Origin: an uncultured Alphaproteobacteria bacterium
Lineage (GTDB): Bacteria; Pseudomonadota; Alphaproteobacteria; Minwuiales; Minwuiaceae
Length of the DNA: 6,699 bases
Direction: 5' to 3'
NCBI GenBank assembly: GCA_913064755.1
Contig: CAJYBQ010000185.1
Coordinates: 1-6,699, forward strand
Shown here one piece after another: positions 1-6,051 of this stretch (the first letter of the stretch is position 1; each line of letters begins with the position of its first letter). The notes beneath the pieces were generated by a model, which saw only the letters and a list, made by a program, of their open reading frames with translations, was not told the origin of the DNA and did no database searches. A program made the translations under genes and the position numbers.

Positions 1-1
1 C

Positions 2-625
2 CTGGGGCTGGGCGTGGATCACCTGTCGCCCTACCAGTTGACCATCGAACCCAACACGGGGTTCGCGGGACAGGTGCGCCGGGGTGGCTTCGATCCCAGG
101 GACGACGACCATGCGGCTGACCTGTTCGACCTGACGGCGGAGATGACCGCCGATGCCGGGCTGCCGGCCTACGAGACATCCAACCACGCGAGGCCCGGCG
201 GTGCCTGTCGCCACAACCTGCTCTACTGGCAGTACGGTTCGTGGATCGGGGTCGGGCCAGGGGCGCATGGCCGCCCCGTGCTGCGCGATGGTCAGCGCCA
301 GGCCACGGCCAATCACCGCAAGCCGGAGGTCTGGCTGGAAGCGGTCGAGGCCCATGGCATCGGGCTGCAGGAAGGCCGCGCGGTACCCGCATCCGAACAG
401 GCCGAGGAAGCCCTGATGATGGGCCTGCGCCTGTCCGAAGGCATCAAGGCGGGGATGTTTCAAGCCCGTACCGGCGGACAGGTGCTGGCCGACGTCATCG
501 ATGCGAACGCATGGCGGCGGCTCGCCGACGACGGGCTGGTTGAAACCGAAGGCACGGTCCACCGGGTCAGCCCGCGGGGGCGACTCCTGCGGAACAGCAT
601 CACTCGCGCCTTGCCCGGGGCATAG
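2..625 (+). CDS. hemW: HemW-like heme chaperone / radical SAM protein, C-terminal half (5' end outside window)
   Basis: This frame is open from the window edge and encodes 207 residues to a TAG stop. It begins LGLGVDHLSPYQLTIEP, the strand that follows the radical SAM core in HemW (formerly annotated as oxygen-independent coproporphyrinogen III oxidase-like). Further family hallmarks are HNLLYWQYGSWIGVGPGAHG around residues 75-94 and the C-terminal-domain motif ALMMGLRLSEGI. Full HemW proteins are about 380-400 residues, so the N-terminal half with the CxxxCxxC cluster-binding motif lies upstream of the window. HemW binds heme and a 4Fe-4S cluster and is known as a cytoplasmic heme-delivery protein; it is not a true HemN. 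A GTG at 14 is internal and should not be taken as the start. The gene ends three bases before the convergent acyl-CoA ligase gene. Family assignment is firm; function is by homology. Confidence 0.93.
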   Translation: MGLGVDHLSPYQLTIEPNTGFAGQVRRGGFDPRDDDHAADLFDLTAEMTADAGLPAYETSNHARPGGACRHNLLYWQYGSWIGVGPGAHGRPVLRDGQRQATANHRKPEVWLEAVEAHGIGLQEGRAVPASEQAEEALMMGLRLSEGIKAGMFQARTGGQVLADVIDANAWRRLADDGLVETEGTVHRVSPRGRLLRNSITRALPGA

Positions 626-628
626 GGT

Positions 629-2149
629 TCATGCGACCGCCAGCATCGCCCGCCGTTCGTATTTCAGCACCTTGCCCAGCGCATTGCGGGGCAGGGCTTC
701 GACGATGATGACGTCCTTCGGGTGCTTGAAACGGGCCAGGCGACCTTCGAACAGGCCGAGCAGGGCCGCGCGGTCGATGTCCTGGCCGGGATGCGGCACG
801 GCGACGATCACCGGCACTTCGTCCCAGCGTGGATCCGGACGCCCGACAACGGCATATTCGGCCAGGTCGGCATGGGCGGCCAGAACCTGTTCCAGTTCGG
901 CGGGGTAGATGTTCTCCCCGCCCGAAATCACCACGTCCTTCGCCCGGTCCTCGATACGGAAGAAGCCTTCCGCATCACGCCGTCCGATGTCGCCCATGCG
1001 GAACCAGCCGCCCTCGACGAAGGCGTCCGCCGTGGCGGCGTCGTTCTGCCAGTAGCCGCCGAAGACGCTCGGGCCACGCACCAGCAACTCCCCTGGCTGC
1101 CCGTCCGGCACGTCGTTGCCCCCCGCGTCGACCACCCTGACCTGCACATGCACGGCGGGCCTGCCGCAGGATCCCACGTGCGACAGCGCATCCTGGGCAC
1201 GCAGGACAATGGCCAGCGGCGAGGTTTCCGTGGAGCCGTAGATCTGCCCGACCGGAACGCCGCGGGCGTGAAACCGTTCGATCAGCGCGGTGGGGACCGT
1301 GGTGGACCCGGCCATGACCAGGCGCAGCGATGACAGGTCCGTCGTGGCCCAGTCCGGGTGGTCGGTCAGGGCCTGCATCATTGCCGGTACCGCCAGCGCC
1401 AGGGTCGGGCGATGGCTCTCGATACCCGCAAGGGTCATCGCGGGGTCGAAACGCGGTTGCAGGAACACGGTTGCCCCGGCGTGGAACGCGGGCGTGGTCT
1501 GGTTGTTCAACCCGCCGACGTGGAACAGCGGCAGGTTGGTGAGCACCCGGTCCGCGCTGGTCATGTCATGCGCATGGGTGGCGTTGACCGCGTTCCAGAA
1601 CACGTTGCCCTGGGTCAGCACGGCCCCTTTCGGACGCCCGGTGGTGCCGGAGGTATAGACCAGCAGGACCGGTGTCTCATAAGTCGCCCGTGGCGTGATC
1701 CGCGGGCTGGTTGCCGCGTTCTCCAGGCAGGATTTCCAGTCCGCCCAGCCGGGTTCGGCGTCACCCAGGCTGAGGCGTTGCATGTCCGGCAGGGCGTCGG
1801 GGATGGCATTGGCGTGGGCAACGAAGGCCGGGTCCGCGAACAGTACCGACGCGCCGCTGTCGTCCAGTTGAAACCCGTGCTCCGGCGGGGCCAGGCGCCA
1901 GTTGAGGGTCACCAGGCTCGCCCCGACACGGGCGCAGGCGAAGAACAGCACGATCTGCGCGACCGAATTCTCCCCCAGGTGGGCCACGCGGTCGCCGCCG
2001 CGAACCCCCAGCCGGTGGACCAGCGCGCGGGAGGCAACATCGATCGCCGCCGCGAAGTCGGCATAGGTCAGCATGCCGGTGTCCGCCACGATGGCGGGCT
2101 TGTCCGGTGCCTGTGCGGCCCAGCCTTCAATCCAGTGCGCCAGATCCAT
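629..2149 (-). CDS. AMP-forming acyl-CoA synthetase (class I adenylate-forming, FadD/MenE-like)
   Basis: A 506-residue protein of normal length for an ANL-superfamily ligase, which activates a carboxylic acid with ATP to an acyl-AMP and then transfers it to CoA. Core motifs are all present: the P-loop YTSGTTGRPKG at 165-175, the adenine-binding YGSTE at 304-308, the ribose-binding Asp in GDIG at 387, the hinge and GGENIYP at about 401-416, and the adenylation lysine in PRNALGK at 493. No signal peptide or membrane segment is visible, so it should be cytoplasmic. The ATG start has an AGGAG at 2158-2162 with 8-nt spacing. It is the last gene of the minus-strand cluster, 36 bp after the dehydrogenase. 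The acid substrate cannot be predicted; general annotation would be long-chain or medium-chain fatty acid-CoA ligase, but cluster context suggests a pathway intermediate. The enzyme looks fully active. Confidence 0.95.
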   Translation of the reverse strand: MDLAHWIEGWAAQAPDKPAIVADTGMLTYADFAAAIDVASRALVHRLGVRGGDRVAHLGENSVAQIVLFFACARVGASLVTLNWRLAPPEHGFQLDDSGASVLFADPAFVAHANAIPDALPDMQRLSLGDAEPGWADWKSCLENAATSPRITPRATYETPVLLVYTSGTTGRPKGAVLTQGNVFWNAVNATHAHDMTSADRVLTNLPLFHVGGLNNQTTPAFHAGATVFLQPRFDPAMTLAGIESHRPTLALAVPAMMQALTDHPDWATTDLSSLRLVMAGSTTVPTALIERFHARGVPVGQIYGSTETSPLAIVLRAQDALSHVGSCGRPAVHVQVRVVDAGGNDVPDGQPGELLVRGPSVFGGYWQNDAATADAFVEGGWFRMGDIGRRDAEGFFRIEDRAKDVVISGGENIYPAELEQVLAAHADLAEYAVVGRPDPRWDEVPVIVAVPHPGQDIDRAALLGLFEGRLARFKHPKDVIIVEALPRNALGKVLKYERRAMLAVA

Positions 2150-2185
2150 GGCCCAGGCTCCTGTCCGGTGCTTCTTGCCTGCCCG

Positions 2186-2926
2186 TCAGAGGTGCATGCC
2201 GCCGTCGATGACCATGGCCTGCCCGGTGATGTACTGGCTTTCATCGGCGGCAAGGAACAGCGCCAGCGAGGCAATTTCATCGGCCCGGGCAAGGCGCCCC
2301 ATCTTCTGCCGCGAGACGAAGTCCTTGCGTGCCTGCACGGGGTCGTCGAACGCGTTGATGCGGTCGTCCAGTGACGGGGTCTGCACGGTGGCCGGGCAGA
2401 TCGCGTTGCAGCGAATGCCCTCGCCGATGTAGTCCGCCGCGACCGACTTGGTGAAGCCGATCACCGCGCCCTTGGTCGCGCCGTAGGCACAGCGGTTGAC
2501 CACGCCCATTTCCGAACTCACGACCGAGGCCATGTTGATGACGGACCCGCCGCCATTGGCCAGCATGGCCGGCAGGAACGCCCTGGACACCATGAATATG
2601 GCGCGGCAGTTCAGTTCGAAACTGAAGTCCCAACCCTTCAGGTCGGTTTCCAGCAGAGAGCCGTGATCCACGTAGCCGGCGCAGTTGAACAGCACGTCGA
2701 CCGCGCCGACCCGCGCCGCCATGGCTTCGATCTGGTCCAGGTCCGTGACGTCCAGCACATGGGTCTCGACCCCGGCGAGGCCGTTCAGTTCGGCCAGCTT
2801 CTCGCCGTTCACGTCGGTGGCGACGACGCTTGCGCCCTCCGCCACGAAAGCCTCGACCGTTGCGCGGCCGATCCCCTGTGCCGCTGCCGTGATGAAGCAC
2901 CGCTTGCCCTGCAATCGTCCCGTCAT
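2186..2926 (-). CDS. Short-chain dehydrogenase/reductase, DHRS6/BDH2-like
   Basis: A 246-residue classical SDR. The cofactor motif is TAAAQGIG at 13-20 (the first glycine of TGxxxGxG replaced by Ala, as I recall for human DHRS6). Asp38 at the end of the second strand points to NAD(H) rather than NADP(H). NCAG is at 81-84, catalytic Ser134, Tyr148 and Lys152 (YGATK) are present, and the C-terminus ends IDGG plus three residues. Resemblance to human DHRS6 (cytosolic type 2 hydroxybutyrate dehydrogenase, later described as a 4-oxo-L-proline reductase) runs along the whole chain, for example in GVVNRC, VAADYI and IRCN. Three arginines that I recall lining the DHRS6 substrate pocket align with Arg145, Arg189 and Arg206. 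An upstream in-frame start at 3061 would overlap the deiminase-like gene by 83 bp and add 45 residues unlike an SDR N-terminus; the ATG at 2926 has a strong ribosome binding site. A small carboxylate-bearing hydroxy or keto substrate is inferred. Confidence 0.93.
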   Translation of the reverse strand: MTGRLQGKRCFITAAAQGIGRATVEAFVAEGASVVATDVNGEKLAELNGLAGVETHVLDVTDLDQIEAMAARVGAVDVLFNCAGYVDHGSLLETDLKGWDFSFELNCRAIFMVSRAFLPAMLANGGGSVINMASVVSSEMGVVNRCAYGATKGAVIGFTKSVAADYIGEGIRCNAICPATVQTPSLDDRINAFDDPVQARKDFVSRQKMGRLARADEIASLALFLAADESQYITGQAMVIDGGMHL

Positions 2927-2934
2927 GTCCCGTA

Positions 2935-2941
2935 TCCCCCT
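2935..2941 (-). promoter_or_regulatory. Ribosome binding site that fixes the dehydrogenase start
   Basis: On the minus strand this reads AGGGGGA, 8 nt upstream of the ATG at 2924-2926. It supports the 246-residue form of the dehydrogenase over the longer reading frame starting at 3061, which would begin inside the preceding gene. It lies in the 52-bp gap after the deiminase-like gene. Confidence 0.7.
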
Positions 2942-2978
2942 GTTTTTCGTGTTCTTCTTGCTTGTCCTGGTCCCGGCG

Positions 2979-3995
2979 TCATTCCGCCAGGTGATTTCCC
3001 TCGGGCTCGCCCAGCGCCATGTGGTGGATGGCCCCGCCGACGACTTCCCCGTCCACGGCAACGGCCACCCGGTCGGGGAAGGCCCCGGCGATCAGGTCGA
3101 AGGCGCGGCTGTCCTGCGGGTCATTGAACTTCGGCACCAGCACAGCCCCGTTGGCCAGGTAGAAACCGGCATAGGTCAGCGATGCGGGACGGATGGCGTC
3201 GGGGACAGGAATCTCCATCACCTCGAACGGGCGATCGAACGGGTCCGTCGCGTGCCGCAGGCGCTCCACATTGTCCTGCATGGCGCGGAAATCGGGGTGT
3301 TCGGGATCTTCGGGTGAATGCAGTGCGATCCGTCCCGGGGCCAGGAACCGGCAGAACCGGCCCACATGTCCGCCGCCGCCGACCAGGCCGCTGATGCCTT
3401 CACCCAGCCAGACAACCCGGACGATGCCGAAGAAGTTCATCAGGATCTCTTCGATGTCGCGCTTGCCGACCAGGGGATTGCGGTTGGGACTCATCACGGT
3501 CTGCTCGCTGACCAGCGCCGTGCCCAGGCCGTCGGTCTGGACCGCGCCCCCTTCCAGCACCACGGGGCCGCGGTAATAGGGAACCTGCATCAGGCGCACC
3601 AGTTCCTCGGCGAAACCGTGGTCTTCCTCGTGCACGATATGGCGGCCGCCCCAGCCGTTGAACTTCCACGCCACGGCCTTCATCCGGCCCAGTTCGCTGG
3701 TCAGGAAAGTCGGTGCCAGGTCCCTGATCCAGCCATGCGCGACATCATGTTCCAGCAGTTCCACCGCCGGGCCGAGGGTCAGGGCGGTTTCCCGGGCGTC
3801 CACGGCGGGCACGATCATGCGCACGGGCTCGAACCTGGCGATGGCACGGGCGATGTGCGCGAAGGCGACGCGGCTTTCCAGCAGGCCACCCGGCATCTCG
3901 GTCGGATCGGTGGGCCATGCCATCCAGGTACGGCGGTGCCTGGCCCAGTCCGGGACCGGGAAGAAACCTTCGAAGGAGGGGTTCGCTTCATCCAT
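2979..3995 (-). CDS. Agmatine deiminase / PAD-family protein lacking the catalytic cysteine
   Basis: A 338-residue protein with the full pattern of bacterial agmatine deiminases (pentein fold), which hydrolyse agmatine to N-carbamoylputrescine. Recognisable blocks in order are TWMAWP (23-28), WIRDLAPTF (89-97), FNGWGG (112-117), LEGG (147-150), MSPNRNP (168-174), GGGGHVGRFCRF (206-217), FYLANGAVLVP (278-288), FPDRV (306-310) and GGAIHHMAL (320-328). The active site keeps Asp92, Glu148 and His210. However, the family motif DGHVD reads GGHVG, with Gly at 212, and the nucleophilic Cys of GGNIHC is replaced by His325 (codon CAC at 3023-3021). The frame is intact, of ordinary length and with normal codon use, so it is not a decaying gene. 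It may be a pseudoenzyme, a binding protein, or an enzyme with non-thiol chemistry. The ATG start has no obvious Shine-Dalgarno sequence. Membership in the fold family is firm; deiminase activity is doubtful. Confidence 0.9.
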   Translation of the reverse strand: MDEANPSFEGFFPVPDWARHRRTWMAWPTDPTEMPGGLLESRVAFAHIARAIARFEPVRMIVPAVDARETALTLGPAVELLEHDVAHGWIRDLAPTFLTSELGRMKAVAWKFNGWGGRHIVHEEDHGFAEELVRLMQVPYYRGPVVLEGGAVQTDGLGTALVSEQTVMSPNRNPLVGKRDIEEILMNFFGIVRVVWLGEGISGLVGGGGHVGRFCRFLAPGRIALHSPEDPEHPDFRAMQDNVERLRHATDPFDRPFEVMEIPVPDAIRPASLTYAGFYLANGAVLVPKFNDPQDSRAFDLIAGAFPDRVAVAVDGEVVGGAIHHMALGEPEGNHLAE

Positions 3996-4022
3996 GCCGG
4001 AAGCCTATTCGATTTCTCCGGC
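3996..4022 (-). promoter_or_regulatory. Short inverted repeat abutting the start codon of the deiminase-like gene
   Basis: GCCGGA at 3996-4001 and TCCGGC at 4017-4022 are perfect 6-bp complements (extendable by one G-U pair in the RNA) around a 15-nt loop. In the minus-strand transcript the stem would end directly at the AUG of the deiminase-like gene and enclose the only weak Shine-Dalgarno candidate (AUAGG). It could dampen or gate translation initiation. A stem of this size arises by chance easily in GC-rich DNA, so the function is speculative. Confidence 0.25.
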
Positions 4023-4057
4023 GGGCGGAAATGCCATTGATGCCGATGACCGTTGCC

Positions 4058-4978
4058 TCAACCCTGCGCATGAAACGTGCGCCCCAGGCTGCCCGGTGCC
4101 CGCAATGCCTGACGCGTCGGATTGGCGGAGATCGCGACCAGCACGGCGATGGTCACCAGGTAGGGCAGCATCGAGAGGTATTGCGACGGGATCGCCACGC
4201 CCAGTCCCTGCACGTGCAGTTGCAGGATCGTGACACCGCCGAACAGGTAGGCACCGATCAGTGCCCGGCCGGGCCGCCAGCCCGCGAACACGACGATGGC
4301 CAGCGCGATCCAGCCGCGCCCGGCGGTCATGTCCTCCGACCAGAGCGGCGTGCGGGCAATCGACAGGTAGGCGCCGCCGAGGCCGGCGAGGGCACCGCCC
4401 CAGGCCAGGGCCAGCAGGCGGATCAGGACGACCTTGTGGCCGATCGCGTGGGCGGCGTCATGGTTCTCCCCCACCGCCTTCAGGATCAAGCCGGCGCGGG
4501 TGCGGGTCAGGAACCAGCCGGTCAGCAGCAGCAGCGCGATCGACAGGTAGAACATGGGTTCATGGTTGAACAGCAGCGGCCCCAGGAACGGGATGTCCGC
4601 CAGCAACGGGATCTCGATACGGGGCAGCGCCGGGATTGAGAACCCGGAATAGCCGCTGCCCAGCAAGGCCGATAGCCCCAGCCCGAAGATGGTCAGCGCC
4701 AGGCCGGATGCGACCTGGTTGGCCAGCAGGACCTGTGTCATCAACCCGAACAGCAGCGCCATGGCGCCCCCGGCGAGGGCCGCGCCGACGATGCCGGCCA
4801 GGTGCGAACCGCTTTCCGCCGTGACGATGAAGCCTGCAACGGCGCCCATCACCATCATGCCCTCGACACCCAGGTTCAGCACGCCGGCGCGTTCGACGAC
4901 CAGTTCCCCGGTGGCGGCGAACAGCAAGGGCGTCGCCGCCAGCATCATGCCGAGGATGATATTGACCAGCAGTTCCAT
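4058..4978 (-). CDS. ABC transporter permease, nucleoside/BMP type, second subunit (YufQ/NupQ-like)
   Basis: A 306-residue, strongly hydrophobic protein of the BPD_transp_2 family, the smaller of the two permeases in BMP-dependent nucleoside-type importers. Family signatures are ERAGVLNLGVEGMM at about 29-42, the cytoplasmic coupling loop KAVGENHDAAHAIG at 167-180 that contacts the ATPase, and AGRGWIALAIVVFAGW at 219-234. About eight to ten membrane helices are visible, with a short basic C-terminus. Its ATG shares one base with the stop of the preceding permease (TGATG), and GGAAGG at 4986-4991 lies 7 nt upstream, so translation is probably coupled. Characterised relatives import purine or pyrimidine nucleosides, but the same family also handles other small polar solutes; the catabolic genes downstream make another nitrogenous substrate possible. 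Confidence 0.92.
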   Translation of the reverse strand: MELLVNIILGMMLAATPLLFAATGELVVERAGVLNLGVEGMMVMGAVAGFIVTAESGSHLAGIVGAALAGGAMALLFGLMTQVLLANQVASGLALTIFGLGLSALLGSGYSGFSIPALPRIEIPLLADIPFLGPLLFNHEPMFYLSIALLLLTGWFLTRTRAGLILKAVGENHDAAHAIGHKVVLIRLLALAWGGALAGLGGAYLSIARTPLWSEDMTAGRGWIALAIVVFAGWRPGRALIGAYLFGGVTILQLHVQGLGVAIPSQYLSMLPYLVTIAVLVAISANPTRQALRAPGSLGRTFHAQG

Positions 4979-6051
4979 CAGGCGGCCTTCCAGAATCCGG
5001 GACGCGGGCGGATGCGATAGGTGGAAAGCACGTCCATCCCCAGCAGGAAGAACAGCAGCAGGCCCTGGAACACGGCAGTGACCGCGTTGGGCAACTGCAT
5101 GGAGATCTCGGCGGCCTCGCCCCCCAGGTAGGTGACGGCCATGACGAAGCCCGCGATGATGATCCCCAGCGGGTTCAACCGGCCGAGGAAGGCGACGATG
5201 ATCGCCGTGAAGCCGTAGCCGACCGGCAGTCCGGGGACGAGCTGCCCGACGGGTCCCGTTGCCTCGAACAGGCCCGCCAGGCCGGCGAGGCCACCCGAGA
5301 CCAGCAGGCAGAACCAGATGACCCGTGATTCCAGGAAGCCGGCGAAGCGCGCGGCGCGCGGGGCTTCCCCCAGCAGCCGGATCTGGAACCCGACGACATG
5401 TCGGCCGAGCAGCAGCCAGGCGGCCAGCGCGGCCACCAGCGCGGCGATGAAGCCGATGTGCGCGCGGGTGCCGTCCAGCAGCAGCGGCATGGTGGCAGAG
5501 CCTTCGAACAGGCGGCTTTCGGGGAAGTTGAAACCATCCGGGTCACGCAGTGGGCCGGTAACCATCGCCGACAGCAGCAACGTGGCGACATAGACCAGCA
5601 TCAGGCTGACCAGGATCTCGTTGGCACCGAAGCGGGTGCGCAGGAATGCCGGGATCGCGGCCCATGCCATGCCCGCTGCAATTCCCACCACCCACATCAG
5701 CGGCATCAGCCACAGGGCCTCCATGCCGTGGAAAGCCAGGGCGGTGGCACCGCCTGCCAGCGCACCGATGGTGAACTGTCCCTCGGCCCCGATGTTCCAG
5801 ATTCCGGCACGGAACCCGAGCGACAGGCCGATGGCGATCAGGATCAGCGGTGTCGCCTTCACGATCAGTTCCGACAGGTTGTAGAGGTCGGAAAACGGCG
5901 AGAGGAAGATCACGGCGACGGTCTGCACCGGGTCCTTGCCCAGGATGGTGAACAGCACCATGCCGACCAGGATGGTCAGGATCATGGCCAGCACCGGCGT
6001 CAGCCACAGCATGATCTTCGACGGTTCGGGCCGCCGCTCCAGCCTGATCAT
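4978..6051 (-). CDS. ABC transporter permease, nucleoside/BMP type, first subunit (YufP/NupP-like)
   Basis: A 357-residue inner-membrane permease, the larger partner in the same importer. It has a short cytoplasmic N-terminus rich in Arg and Glu, then a first helix at about 14-36. The family block GFRAGIWNIGAEGQ is at 79-92, FGANEILVSLMLVYVA at about 141-156, the coupling loop LLGEAPRAARFAG at 226-238, and GYGFTAIIVAFLGRLNPLG at about 278-296. Length and motif order are normal for the family, and no defect is seen. The ATG overlaps the stop of the ATPase gene by 4 bp (ATGA, 6048-6051), with AGGAA at 6060-6064, 8 nt upstream. It overlaps the second permease by one base. The pair should form the heterodimeric membrane channel. 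The substrate is unknown, and no binding-protein gene lies in the window. Confidence 0.93.
   Translation of the reverse strand: MIRLERRPEPSKIMLWLTPVLAMILTILVGMVLFTILGKDPVQTVAVIFLSPFSDLYNLSELIVKATPLILIAIGLSLGFRAGIWNIGAEGQFTIGALAGGATALAFHGMEALWLMPLMWVVGIAAGMAWAAIPAFLRTRFGANEILVSLMLVYVATLLLSAMVTGPLRDPDGFNFPESRLFEGSATMPLLLDGTRAHIGFIAALVAALAAWLLLGRHVVGFQIRLLGEAPRAARFAGFLESRVIWFCLLVSGGLAGLAGLFEATGPVGQLVPGLPVGYGFTAIIVAFLGRLNPLGIIIAGFVMAVTYLGGEAAEISMQLPNAVTAVFQGLLLFFLLGMDVLSTYRIRPRPGFWKAA

Noticed and set aside
612..622. TGCCC-G-GGGCA palindrome at the end of hemW as a terminator for the convergent genes
   Set aside because: A one-base spacer cannot form a hairpin loop without opening pairs, and no T-tract follows on either strand.
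1358..2374. Long plus-strand open frame of about 338 codons antisense to the CoA ligase and dehydrogenase genes
   Set aside because: It spans the boundary of two well-supported minus-strand genes, has a composition typical of a GC-rich shadow frame (many Arg, Gly, His, Gln) and no recognisable domain. Similar plus-strand open frames at 3318-4040 and 5398-6150 are rejected for the same reason.
2927..3061. N-terminal extension of the dehydrogenase to an upstream ATG at 3061
   Set aside because: The extra 45 residues do not resemble an SDR N-terminus, the extension would overlap the deiminase-like gene, and a strong ribosome binding site precedes the ATG at 2926.
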